Shown here: piece after piece, positions 1 to 7,405 of the stretch
How positions within the stretch are numbered: position 1 is the first letter of the stretch
Layout: every line of letters starts with the position of its first letter
NCBI RefSeq assembly: GCF_002879645.1
Contig: NZ_PNRE01000052.1
Span: 1 to 64,000 of the forward strand
Source: Halomonas heilongjiangensis
GTDB taxonomy: Bacteria; Pseudomonadota; Gammaproteobacteria; Pseudomonadales; Halomonadaceae
Length of the DNA: 64,000 nt
Reading direction: 5' to 3'
Program-made: the position numbers and the translations under genes
Notes under the pieces: model-generated
Told to the model about the DNA's origin: nothing
Database searches by the model: none
Seen by the model: the letters and a program-made list of their open reading frames with translations, nothing else

Positions 1-219
1 GGCAAGCGTCGAGAGCGCGCGGCCGGCGAGCCGCACCTCGCCGGCATCGGGCAGGTCGAGCCCCGCGGCCAGGTGCAGCAGGGTCGACTTGCCGCTGCCC
101 GACTCGCCCATCAGCGCCAGGCTCGCGCCGGCGTCCAGCGTCAGGTCGACGCCATCCAGCACCGTCAGCGGCCCCTGGGGCGTGACGTAGGCCTTGCGGA
201 CCCGGTGGAACTCGAGCAT
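1..219 (-). CDS. ABC transporter ATP-binding protein, YbbA/LolD-like (partial)
   Basis: This is the N-terminal 73 residues of an ABC ATPase; the rest lies beyond the window. It opens [11 protein letters not shown] and carries a clean Walker A motif (GESGSGKST) followed by [16 protein letters not shown], the pattern of the YbbA/LolD/MacB branch that works with FtsX-type permeases on lipoproteins or envelope substrates. The start is the ATG at 217-219, preceded on its strand by GGGAG. A terminator separates it from znuA upstream, so it is probably a separate transcription unit. The family is clear, but the substrate and partner permease cannot be seen. Confidence 0.8.
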   Translation of the reverse strand, partial: MLEFHRVRKAYVTPQGPLTVLDGVDLTLDAGASLALMGESGSGKSTLLHLAAGLDLPDAGEVRLAGRALSTLA

Positions 220-257
220 GAAGGGCTCCCGTCGTGTTCAGGCTTCGATGGTCCCAC

Positions 258-285
258 AAAAAAGGCGCCACCCGAAGGTGGCGCC
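258..285 (-). terminator. Rho-independent terminator of znuA
   Basis: A 9-bp perfect stem (GGCGCCACC at 264-272, GGTGGCGCC at 277-285) closes a CGAA tetraloop. On the minus strand it is followed by a run of six T (A run on the plus strand, 258-263). It lies 25 nt past the znuA stop codon. Confidence 0.9.
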
Positions 286-309
286 GAAAACCGTCGTCGG
301 GGACGAGGG

Positions 310-1449
310 TCAGTGGCTATGGCCGTGATCGTCGTGGCCGTGGCCGTGGCCGTGGCCGTGGCCGTGGCTGTGGCCATGGTCGTCGTCGTCATCGCCGTGA
401 TCGTCGTGGCCCGGCTCGGCCAGGGCGTCATGCAGGGTCTTGGCGTTGTGGCGCATCATGCCCAGATAGGTGCTCGCTTCGCCCTCGGCGGCCAGGGCGT
501 CGGCGTAGAGGGTGCCGGCGACGGGCAGGCCGGTCTCCTCGGCGAGCTGGTTGATGATCGCCGGGCTGGTCATGTTCTCGTGGAACAGGGCCTGGACGTT
601 CTGCTCGCGGATCACGTCGATCAGCCGTGCCATGTCGGCGGCGCTGGGCTCGGCCTCGGAGGAGAGCCCCACCGGCGAGAGGAAGCGCAGGCCGTAGGCA
701 TTGGAGAAGTAGCCGAAGGAGTCGTGGCCGGTGATCATGCTGGTGGAGGCGGGAATCTCGGTCAGCAGCTCGCGGATCTCCTCCTCGGTGGCCTCGATCT
801 CGTTGATATAGCGCTCGGCGTTCTCGTTGTAGGTGGGCTCGTTGGCCGGGTCGGCCTCGATCAGGCCGTCGCGGATATTGACCACGTAGACCTGGGCCAT
901 GGCCAGGTCCTGCCAGGCGTGGGGGTCCTGGTCGCCATGGTCGTGATCGTCATGGCCCTCATCCCCATGCTCGTCATGCCCGTGATCGTCATCATCGTGG
1001 CCATGGTCGTCATCATCGTGGCCATGGCCGTGATCGTCGTGGCCGTGCTCATCGGGGGTGTCGTCATGGCCGTGGGCCTGGTCAGCGGCATGGCCGTGAT
1101 AGTCCAGCTTGTCGACGCCCTCGCTGGCGACCACCCGCGGCCCGGCATAGTCGCTGGAGTCGATCAGTCGCTCCATCCACCCCTCGAAGCGCAGGCCGTT
1201 GAACACCACCAGGTCGGCGTCGGCCAGGGCCCTGGCGTCGCCGGGGCTCGGTGAGTAGACGTGGGTATCGCTGTCGGGGCCGACCAGCGACATGACGTCG
1301 ACGTGCTCACCGCCGATATTCTCGACCATGTCGGCGAGGATGCTGAAGCTGGCGATCACCTGGATGCGTTCGGCCGCGAAGGCGGCCGGCAGTGCCAGCA
1401 TGGCGGACGCGCCTATCACCAGGGTGGAGGGTCTGAGACTGCGCAGCAT
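310..1449 (-). CDS. znuA: Zinc ABC transporter substrate-binding protein ZnuA
   Basis: Periplasmic zinc-binding component of the ZnuABC uptake system, 379 residues with a Sec signal peptide (residues 1-25, ending AAFAA). The cluster A-I binding-protein fold shows in VIASFSILADMVENIGG, the metal-ligand segment DTHVYSPSP, the MITGHDSFGYF segment and the C-terminal LFHENMTSPAII. Two His/Asp-rich stretches are present: the usual mobile loop (about residues 118-170) and a second run of alternating GH/DD repeats at the extreme C terminus. It is the last gene of the operon, 45 nt after znuB. A manganese or mixed-metal role cannot be excluded, but the His-rich loop and znuCB neighbours favour zinc. 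Confidence 0.93.
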   Translation of the reverse strand: MLRSLRPSTLVIGASAMLALPAAFAAERIQVIASFSILADMVENIGGEHVDVMSLVGPDSDTHVYSPSPGDARALADADLVVFNGLRFEGWMERLIDSSDYAGPRVVASEGVDKLDYHGHAADQAHGHDDTPDEHGHDDHGHGHDDDDHGHDDDDHGHDEHGDEGHDDHDHGDQDPHAWQDLAMAQVYVVNIRDGLIEADPANEPTYNENAERYINEIEATEEEIRELLTEIPASTSMITGHDSFGYFSNAYGLRFLSPVGLSSEAEPSAADMARLIDVIREQNVQALFHENMTSPAIINQLAEETGLPVAGTLYADALAAEGEASTYLGMMRHNAKTLHDALAEPGHDDHGDDDDDHGHSHGHGHGHGHGHDDHGHSH

Positions 1450-1494
1450 GAATGGGCTCCTTGGAATGATGTCGGTGGGGGTCGGTAACGATGG

Positions 1495-2385
1495 TCAGTG
1501 GGGTTCGGGGGCGCCCAGCGGTGCGGCCTGCCGGCGCAGGCGCGCCAGCAGGCTGTGATGTCGCCCGAACAGGGCGGAAAGCATGTAGCCGACGCCGGCC
1601 AGCAGGATGATCGCCGGGCCGGAGGGGATGCCGAGGTGGTAGGAGAGCAGCAGGCCGCCGCTGCTGGCGACCATGGCGATGCCGATGGCGACGCCGATCA
1701 GTCCCTCCAGGCGCTTGCTCCAGAACCGTGCGGCGGTGGCCGGCAGCATCATCAGGCCCACCGCCATCAGCGTGCCCAGGGTCTGGAAGCCGGCGGTGAG
1801 GTTGAGCACCACCAGGCCGAGGAAGATGCCGTGGACCAGGCCGCCGTGGATCCCCTGGCCGCGCAGGAACAGCGGGTCGAGACACTCCACCACCAGGGCG
1901 CGGAAGATGCCCGCGAGGATCACCACGATCAGGCTGCTGATGGCGGCGATCAGGACCAGGGAGGTGCTGTTGACGGCGAGGATCGAGCCGAACAGCACAT
2001 GGGTGAGGTCGACGCTGCTGCCGCCCAGCGACACCAGCATCACCCCGGCGGCCAGCGAGATCAGGAAGAAGCTGGCCATGGCGGCGTCCTCGCGCTGGCC
2101 GGTCATCTGCGACACGCTGCCCGCCAGCACCGCCACCAGCAGCCCGGAGAGCACGCCGCCGAGGCTCATGATCGGCAGCGAGAAGCCGGCGACCAGGAAC
2201 CCCAGCGCCACCCCGGGGAGGATGGCGTGGGCCATGGCATCGCCGATCAGGCTCATGCCACGCAGCACCAGGAACACGCCCATGGGCGGGGCGGCCAGGG
2301 AGAGGGCCAGGCCGGCGACCAGGGCGCGACGCATGAAGCCGTAGTCGAAGGGGGCGATCAGCCACTCCTGGAGCAGCGCTAGCAT
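1495..2385 (-). CDS. znuB: Zinc ABC transporter permease ZnuB
   Basis: Inner-membrane permease of the zinc importer, 296 residues and strongly hydrophobic with about eight predicted membrane segments. It has the family's early motif LRGMSLIGDAMAHAILPGVALG, given here as two adjoining parts (LRGMSLIGDAMAHA and ILPGVALG), and late TLGTLMAVGLMMLPAT. I place the start at the ATG 2383-2385, seven bases inside the end of znuC, which implies translational coupling. The reading frame stays open upstream into znuC, but that extension is antisense-like, low-complexity sequence and is not part of the protein. Confidence 0.92.
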   Translation of the reverse strand: MLALLQEWLIAPFDYGFMRRALVAGLALSLAAPPMGVFLVLRGMSLIGDAMAHAILPGVALGFLVAGFSLPIMSLGGVLSGLLVAVLAGSVSQMTGQREDAAMASFFLISLAAGVMLVSLGGSSVDLTHVLFGSILAVNSTSLVLIAAISSLIVVILAGIFRALVVECLDPLFLRGQGIHGGLVHGIFLGLVVLNLTAGFQTLGTLMAVGLMMLPATAARFWSKRLEGLIGVAIGIAMVASSGGLLLSYHLGIPSGPAIILLAGVGYMLSALFGRHHSLLARLRRQAAPLGAPEPH

Positions 2386-3116
2386 GTGCCGACCCCCGGA
2401 ATCGCGACCGACAGCGAGGCGGCCGCCGGGAACGGTGCCTGGGTCTTGAGGATGGCGTCGGGGGATGACCACTGCACGTGGCCGCCGGCCAGCACCACGA
2501 CCTCGTCGGCCAGCCGGGAGAGCTGCTCCATGTCGTGCAGCACCACGATGATGGTGGCGCCGGCCTGGGCCATGTCGCGCAGCACGGTCATCAGCACGTC
2601 GACGGTTTCGGCATCGACGTTGGCGAAGGGCTCGTCGAGCAGCAGCAGCTCCGCTTCCTGCATCAGGGTGCGGCCGATCAGCGCGCGCTGGCGCTGGCCA
2701 CCGGAGAGCTCGCCCAGCGGCCGATGGGCCAGGTGGGAGATGCCCAGCCGCGCCATGATCTCGCGGCCGCGGCGATAGTGCGAGGCGCAGTAGCCGGTCA
2801 GCGCCCCGTGGCTGGGCCAGCTGCCGGTCATCACCAGCTCCTCCACGCTCATCGGGAAGCTGAGGTCCAGGGCCAACTGCTGGGGCAGCCAGGCACGCCG
2901 CTCCTTGGGCACCGAGCACTCGACACGGCCGGTGATCGGCTTGAGCATGCCCATGATGCCCTGGATCAGGGTGCTCTTGCCGGTGCCGTTGGCACCGATC
3001 AATGCGGTGACGGCGCCGTCGCGGAAGCTGCCCTCCACATGCTCGAGCACGGTGCGGTTGCCCTGGGCCAGCTGCAGGTCGTGCAGGCGCAGTCGGGTCG
3101 ACGCTGTCCGGGACAT
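2379..3116 (-). CDS. znuC: Zinc ABC transporter ATP-binding protein ZnuC
   Basis: Cytoplasmic ATPase of the zinc importer, 245 residues from the ATG at 3114-3116. Visible motifs are Walker A (GANGTGKST), Q-loop (WLPQQ), signature LSGGQRQR, Walker B LLLLDEPFANVD and the switch histidine in VVLHDM. The start is chosen because its ATG overlaps the stop of the preceding microprotein gene (ATGA), giving coupled translation. An upstream extension of the frame would overlap that gene. The C-terminal tail after the ATPase core (about residues 225-245) is proline/alanine-rich and unremarkable. Confidence 0.92.
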   Translation of the reverse strand: MSRTASTRLRLHDLQLAQGNRTVLEHVEGSFRDGAVTALIGANGTGKSTLIQGIMGMLKPITGRVECSVPKERRAWLPQQLALDLSFPMSVEELVMTGSWPSHGALTGYCASHYRRGREIMARLGISHLAHRPLGELSGGQRQRALIGRTLMQEAELLLLDEPFANVDAETVDVLMTVLRDMAQAGATIIVVLHDMEQLSRLADEVVVLAGGHVQWSSPDAILKTQAPFPAAASLSVAIPGVGTC

Positions 3117-3271
3117 CAGGACCACCAGCCCGCCGCCCAGGATACCGTCAGCCACAGCAGGGCGAGCGGCATCGTTGCCAGCAGCAGCCGGCGCGTGGCG
3201 GACAGCGACATCAGGGAGAAATGACAAGGTCCCTCCGGGCGATGCCGGTGGGTGTGTGAGCGGTGTGCCAT
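3116..3271 (-). CDS. 51-residue His-rich membrane microprotein leading the znu operon
   Basis: Small gene starting at the ATG 3269-3271 with a good ribosome site (AGGAG seven bases upstream on its strand). The N terminus, MAHRSHTHRHRPEGPCH, has five His and one Cys in 17 residues. A single hydrophobic segment ends in WAAGWWS. Its TGA overlaps the ATG of znuC (ATGA), so it is the first gene of the znu operon. I do not recognise a named family. The metal-ligand-rich N terminus and the position suggest a zinc-linked role (inference). A longer in-frame start at 3316 is possible but lies within the putative Zur operator and lacks a comparable ribosome site. Confidence 0.65.
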   Translation of the reverse strand: MAHRSHTHRHRPEGPCHFSLMSLSATRRLLLATMPLALLWLTVSWAAGWWS

Positions 3272-3297
3272 GACACGGCTCCTATCTGGTATCAGGA

Positions 3298-3320
3298 TTA
3301 AGATATAACATAACAAATGC
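3298..3320 (-). promoter_or_regulatory. Putative Zur operator of the znu operon
   Basis: On the minus strand the core TGTTATGTTATATC (3302-3315) resembles the enterobacterial Zur box (TGTTATA-N-TATAACA). It lies about 30 bp upstream of the first gene, in a short AT-rich island in otherwise GC-rich DNA. The placement fits zinc repression of znuCBA. The match is by eye only. Confidence 0.55.
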
Positions 3321-3418
3321 GCGGCGAGAGCACAGCCACGCGGGCATCATTTTCCCGGGCGAGACGGCCGCCCGGAACGGCAGTATCCCGCATTTCGCGC
3401 AAAATGGCACCGGGCCGG

Positions 3419-4084
3419 TCAGTAGCGCAGCGCCACCCCCAACTGATTGGGCCCCACCAGGAAGGCGTATTCGCCCTCGAGGTGGATATCGCCGATCGAT
3501 ACCCGCGCCGGCTGGAAGCGGTTCACCGCCGCCGTGGCCTGGCGCGGCTGGGTCTGCAGTTGCAGCTCGCTGACCAGCATGCCGGTGGCGAAGTTGATCG
3601 CCCCGTCGCGCTCGCGGCCATCGCCCACGGCGATCAGCAGCCCCGCCGCGGCGTTCACCGCCAGCGACCCGAGGCGGGCCTCCAGGCTGCGCCGCTGGCG
3701 CTCCTCCTCGGCCACGGCCTGGAGCAGCCGTCGGGCGCTCTCGATATCGCCCCCGCCGTCGCGCAGCTCGCGATGGGCCCGGGGGTGCGGCTGACGATCC
3801 AGGAACATGCCGCCCAGCGCCAGGGCGGACTTCACCACCCCCACCCGGGCGTCGTAGCGGTCGTCGCGGTCGCTCGCCTCGCTGGCCTGCCAGGCATTCA
3901 CCGCCAGGCTGGTGGCATAGACCCCGGTCCAGCCCGCCTGCCAGAGGTTGGCGTGGCGCTCGCCCCGGGCCAGGGCGTCCTCGTAGGCCTGCAACTCCTG
4001 CCCGGGTGTCTGGGCCAGGGTAGGGGCGGCAAGCCCGGTCAGCAGCAGGGCCAGCAGGCAGGCAAGCAGGCGAGTCGATGGCAT
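3419..4084 (-). CDS. Predicted exported protein of unknown function
   Basis: Protein of 221 residues from the ATG at 4082-4084. An N-terminal signal peptide (MPSTRLLACLLALLLTGLA, cleavage near TLAQ) predicts export. The mature part is mostly helical with charged stretches (EEERQRRSLEARL), a small-residue-rich hydrophobic segment (LAVNAAAGLLIAV) and a C terminus ending LGVALRY. A terminal aromatic residue of that kind is common in outer-membrane beta-barrels, though too little strand pattern is visible to claim one. It is divergent from the Na/Pi cotransporter gene. I do not recognise a family. Confidence 0.7.
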   Translation of the reverse strand: MPSTRLLACLLALLLTGLAAPTLAQTPGQELQAYEDALARGERHANLWQAGWTGVYATSLAVNAWQASEASDRDDRYDARVGVVKSALALGGMFLDRQPHPRAHRELRDGGGDIESARRLLQAVAEEERQRRSLEARLGSLAVNAAAGLLIAVGDGRERDGAINFATGMLVSELQLQTQPRQATAAVNRFQPARVSIGDIHLEGEYAFLVGPNQLGVALRY

Positions 4085-4185
4085 GGTGGTCTCCGCAGGG
4101 CTGGGGTGGGCTTTCCAAGCGTAGCACCGGCGGGCCGTCCGGGCGGCGTGGTCGATCGAGCCGCGAGACGGACGGAGTCGCCAGG

Positions 4186-4255
4186 CTGTAACCAAATTGT
4201 CATGAAGGGGCGTTACGGTGCGCGCACTGACACGAAGTTGTCATGCAACCGTCAC
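4186..4255 (+). promoter_or_regulatory. PhoB-type operator upstream of the Na/Pi cotransporter
   Basis: Heptamers with the 11-bp period of a Pho box (consensus CTGTCAT, 4-bp spacers) are visible. The first pair is CTGTAAC (4186-4192) and TTGTCAT (4197-4203). A second group is CTGACAC (4227-4233), TTGTCAT (4238-4244) and CCGTCAC (4249-4255). The nearest heptamer ends 31 bp before the start codon of the phosphate cotransporter, which is the expected kind of PhoB target. Confidence 0.75.
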
Positions 4256-4286
4256 AATGCCCGTGCCGCCACTCAGCAGGCCCATC

Positions 4287-5492
4287 ATGTCGAGAACCGA
4301 TCTGTCCACTTCTGCCGACAGCCGAGCCCTGGCCCGCCAGCCCCAACGCGAAACGCCCGCCTGGCTGCGCGGCCTCTATGCCGGGTTCTGTCTCTATCTC
4401 TTCCTGGCCGCCCTCAACGTGCTCGGTGCCGGGCTGGGGGGCTTCGGCAAGGCCAGCGACGTGCTGACCCAGCTCTTCGCCTACGGCGAGAACCCCTTCG
4501 TCGCCCTGCTCGCCGGCGTGCTGGTGACCATGGTGGTGCAGAGCTCGTCGTTCACCTCGGCGCTGATCGTGACCCTGGTGGCCAGCGGCGAGATGACGCT
4601 CGGCACCGCGGTGTTCGCCATCATGGGGGCCAACATCGGCACGGCGGTCACCGGAGTGATCGTGGCCCTGGCCAACATGCGCATCCGGCGCAACTTCCGC
4701 CGCTCCTTCACCGCGGCGCTGCTGCACGACTTCTTCAATATCCTGACCGTGGCGCTGGTGTTCCCGCTGGAGTGGCTCAGCGGCCTGTTCCACGCCAGCG
4801 GCCACGGGATCTTCACCCGCCTGGCTGGCTGGCTGGCCGACCTGATCGGGCTGGAGGAGGTGGCGCAGCCGAACAGCCCGATCAAGGTCATCACCGCCCC
4901 GGTGGTCGACGCCGCCGACTGGCTGGGCGGGGCGCTGATGCCCGGCGCCGCCGCCCAGGGGCTGCTCGTGGCCGGTATCGGCCTGCTGCTGATGTTCGTG
5001 GCGCTGGTGTTCATGGTGCAGAACCTGCGCGGCGCGCTGCTGCGCCACATGGACGGCCTGTTCCGCACCTACTTCTTCCGCACCGACCTGCGGGCCTACG
5101 GCGTGGGGCTGGTCTCCACCGTGCTGGTGCAGTCGAGCACCATCACCAGCAGCTTGATGGTGCCGCTGGCCGGGGCCGGGGTGGTGCGCATTCGTCGGGT
5201 GCTACCCTTCATGATGGGGGCCAACCTGGGCACCACCATCACCAGCGTGCTGGCCGCCACCGCCAACCCCGTCGCCGCGGCGATGACGGTGGCGTTGTTC
5301 CACGTCATCTTCAACCTGACCGGCACCGCCATCTGGTACCCGCTGCGGCGCATTCCCCTCAGGGTGGCGACCTGGTATGGCCGCCTGGCCGGCAAGCAGA
5401 CGCGCTACGCGTTCCTCTTCCTGCTCGGCGTCTTCCTGGTGATACCGCTCGTCGGCATCGCCGCCACCGAACTGTTCATTAGCCTGCGCTGA
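4287..5492 (+). CDS. Na/Pi cotransporter family protein
   Basis: Inner-membrane sodium-dependent phosphate transporter, 401 residues. It has the inverted-repeat architecture of the Na/Pi-cotransporter family: two QSS signature blocks, MVVQSSSFTSALIV with GANIGTAVTG (about residues 75-125) and VLVQSSTITSSLMV with GANLGTTITS (about 275-320). The start is taken as ATG 4287 (MSRTDLSTSADS), because an upstream in-frame codon at 4218 lies among the Pho-box repeats. The PhoU-like gene follows 26 nt downstream, probably in one transcript. Phosphate import and phosphate efflux are both known in this family; PhoB control would favour import. Confidence 0.88.
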   Translation: MSRTDLSTSADSRALARQPQRETPAWLRGLYAGFCLYLFLAALNVLGAGLGGFGKASDVLTQLFAYGENPFVALLAGVLVTMVVQSSSFTSALIVTLVASGEMTLGTAVFAIMGANIGTAVTGVIVALANMRIRRNFRRSFTAALLHDFFNILTVALVFPLEWLSGLFHASGHGIFTRLAGWLADLIGLEEVAQPNSPIKVITAPVVDAADWLGGALMPGAAAQGLLVAGIGLLLMFVALVFMVQNLRGALLRHMDGLFRTYFFRTDLRAYGVGLVSTVLVQSSTITSSLMVPLAGAGVVRIRRVLPFMMGANLGTTITSVLAATANPVAAAMTVALFHVIFNLTGTAIWYPLRRIPLRVATWYGRLAGKQTRYAFLFLLGVFLVIPLVGIAATELFISLR

Positions 5493-5518
5493 GCGCGGCC
5501 AACCGGGAGGTTCCCCTC

Positions 5519-6199
5519 ATGTTTCGACAGCTCTACAGCGCCCTGACCTCCGAGAACACCCTCGACAAGGCGTTCGAGGACCTGACCCTGATGCTGGAAC
5601 ACGGCGCCTGGATGTTCGCCCGTGCCGACGAGGTGCTCAACAGCAGCGTGTCGGCCGAGCAGGTGCGCCAGCCGCTCTACGACCGCGACCGCGCCATCAA
5701 CGAGCTCGAGCGTTCGATCCGCCGCAAGGTGCTGCGCCACCTCACCGTCAATCCGGGGCACGATGTCGCCATCTGCCTGGCGCTGATGAGCGTGGGCAAG
5801 GACGCCGAGCGCATCGGCGACTACTGCAAGAACGTGTTCGAGGTGGGCGCCTTCTACACCGAGGGCTTCCATGTGCCCGGCTACCAGGAGCCGCTCGACC
5901 GCATGGCCGAGCAGCTGAGCGGCACGTTCGACCTGCTGATCGAGGCCACCCGCGACGGCGACGAGGGCCAGGCCCAGCAGGTACTGGCGACGACGGGGGA
6001 GATCCGCAGCCACTGCGACCGGCTCATCGAGGCGCTGCTGCGCGAGGAGAGCCAGATCGAGTTCCACGAGGCCGTGGCCTACTCGCTGCTGGCGCGGCAC
6101 TACAAGCGCGTGGCCTCCCACCTGGCCAACATCGCCACCGCCGTGACGGGGCGGCTGGAGGACCTCGACTTCCCCCTCGAGGGCGACGACGAGGAGTGA
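5519..6199 (+). CDS. PhoU domain-containing protein
   Basis: Cytoplasmic helical protein of 226 residues. It resembles PhoU in having two similar three-helix units with acidic metal-binding patches, including KDAERIGDYCKNVFE near residue 102 and the later ARHYKRVASHLANIATAV, which matches the PhoU E/DRxxxHxxNIAE-like motif. The start follows a GGGAGG ribosome site. Coming directly after a Na/Pi cotransporter, it probably modulates that carrier rather than the PstSCAB-PhoR complex, whose genes are not in the window. The C terminus is strongly acidic (EGDDEE). Confidence 0.85.
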   Translation: MFRQLYSALTSENTLDKAFEDLTLMLEHGAWMFARADEVLNSSVSAEQVRQPLYDRDRAINELERSIRRKVLRHLTVNPGHDVAICLALMSVGKDAERIGDYCKNVFEVGAFYTEGFHVPGYQEPLDRMAEQLSGTFDLLIEATRDGDEGQAQQVLATTGEIRSHCDRLIEALLREESQIEFHEAVAYSLLARHYKRVASHLANIATAVTGRLEDLDFPLEGDDEE

Positions 6200-6279
6200 G
6201 CCGACACCGCCGGGCGCGGAAGTGACCGCTCACCGGCGGATGTCGTAGAGTCGAGGGGCGCAGCCACGAGGAGGACCCC

Positions 6280-6873
6280 ATGCGCCCGTCTCTCGACGAC
6301 CTTGCCCTCGATACCCTCTTTCGAGAGGCGCACACCGCCCACGACTTTCTCGACGAGCCCGTCGACCCGGCCACCTGGCGGCGGCTCTACGACCTGCTGA
6401 AGTGGGGCCCCACCTCGATGAACTGCCAGCCGGCGCGCTATGTCTTCGTCACCAGTCTCGAGGCCAAGTCGCGGCTGGTCCCGGCGCTTTCCGATGGCAA
6501 CCGCGACAAGAGCGTCCGGGCCGCCGCCACCGTGATCGTGGCCACCGACACCCGCTTCTACGAGCACCTGCCGACCCAGTACCCCCACTCGCCCAATGCC
6601 TGCGAGCGCTTCGCCGCCAACCCCGACAAGGCCCGTGAAACCGCCCTGCGCAATGCCACCCTGCAGGGCGGCTACCTGATTCTGGCCGCCCGCTCCCTGG
6701 GCCTGGACGCCGGCCCCATGAGCGGCTTCGACAACGCCATGGTCGACGAGGAGTTCTTCCCCGACGGCCGCTACCGGAGCAACTTCCTGGTCAACCTGGG
6801 CGTCGCCGACCCCCAGGCGACCCGCCCCCGGGCGCCGCGGCTGGCCTTCGATGAGGTGGCGGAAGTGCTGTGA
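6280..6873 (+). CDS. Nitroreductase-family protein, RutE-like (malonic semialdehyde reductase type)
   Basis: FMN-dependent nitroreductase-fold enzyme, 197 residues, the usual size for RutE/HadB. Motifs include FLDEPVDPATWRRLYDLLKWGPTSMNCQPARYVFV in outline (R/F-rich FMN site, WGPTSxNxQPxR at about residues 42-53), GGYLILAARSLGLDAGPMSGFD (about 128-149) and FLVNLGVAD. RutE reduces malonic semialdehyde to 3-hydroxypropionate in pyrimidine breakdown. No other rut genes lie nearby, so the in vivo substrate is open. The start has GAGGAGG upstream. A single-gene unit. Confidence 0.85.
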   Translation: MRPSLDDLALDTLFREAHTAHDFLDEPVDPATWRRLYDLLKWGPTSMNCQPARYVFVTSLEAKSRLVPALSDGNRDKSVRAAATVIVATDTRFYEHLPTQYPHSPNACERFAANPDKARETALRNATLQGGYLILAARSLGLDAGPMSGFDNAMVDEEFFPDGRYRSNFLVNLGVADPQATRPRAPRLAFDEVAEVL

Positions 6874-7070
6874 GCGATCGGCCCCTGGGGCCCCGGCGCA
6901 CTCGATGAACGGGGCCCGTGGGCGTGCCGACACGCGCGCCGCCGAGGGGAGATCGCGACCGCGCCTGTTGTCCACTAGGCTTGAGGGTGAGCCAGGGGAG
7001 GCCGCGGCGTGGGAAGTCGCGGTGGCGGGGCTCGAGTGCAGGTTCACTTGCCGAAGACAGGAGGTGTGTG

Positions 7071-7304
7071 ATGGGTACCTGTGCCACTTGCGGTAATCAC
7101 TACGACAACACTTTCACGGTCAGCAAGGACGGTGAGAGCTTCGATTTCGACTCCTTCGAATGCGCCATCCACAAGCTGGCGCCGACCTGTGTGCAGTGCG
7201 GCTGCCGGGTGGTCGGGCACGGGGTGCAGCACGACGACACGATCTTTTGCTGCGCCCACTGTGCCGAAATGGCCGGTGAGACCGGGCTGGTCGACCACAA
7301 CTGA
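7071..7304 (+). CDS. Small Cys/His-rich metallothionein-like protein
   Basis: Protein of 77 residues starting at ATG 7071 behind a strong AGGAGGTG site. It has ten Cys, arranged as CATC near the N terminus, FECAIH, CVQCGC at about 43-48 and CCAHCAEMAG near the end, plus several His. The C-terminal half (CVQCGC, V-x-G, then a CCAHC pair) resembles the short prokaryotic metallothionein/zinc-ribbon pattern that binds Zn or Cu in the cytoplasm. No transport signal is present. I infer a metal-binding role; no enzymatic motif is seen. Confidence 0.75.
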   Translation: MGTCATCGNHYDNTFTVSKDGESFDFDSFECAIHKLAPTCVQCGCRVVGHGVQHDDTIFCCAHCAEMAGETGLVDHN

Positions 7305-7358
7305 AGCGGGGCCAGATTCCCGCCCGACGCGGCGCTGCCGCTTTCGTGACGACCAGCA

Positions 7359-7382
7359 CGCCCCCGCCCGTCGGCGGGGGCG
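7359..7382. terminator. Strong hairpin between convergent genes
   Basis: A 10-bp perfect GC stem (CGCCCCCGCC at 7359-7368, GGCGGGGGCG at 7373-7382) with a CGTC loop lies between the metallothionein-like gene and the convergent aldo/keto reductase gene. No real T run follows on either strand, so it may be a weak or Rho-assisted bidirectional terminator. Confidence 0.6.
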
Positions 7383-7405
7383 CTGGTTTCGGGCCAGGCC
7401 AATGC

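Noticed and set aside
316..400. Repetitive DNA that could be taken for a tandem repeat or CRISPR-like array
   Set aside because: The short-period repeats encode the His-rich ZnuA tail; units are 6-9 bp with no spacers.
73..1254. Plus-strand frame rich in Val/Ala/Met repeats opposite znuA
   Set aside because: The repeats are the antisense reading of the His/Asp codon repeats of ZnuA, not a membrane protein.
3317..5482. Long plus-strand frame (721 codons) overlapping the exported protein and Na/Pi cotransporter genes
   Set aside because: It runs antisense to one real gene and out of frame with the other; the translation is Arg/Pro/Gly-rich and matches no family.
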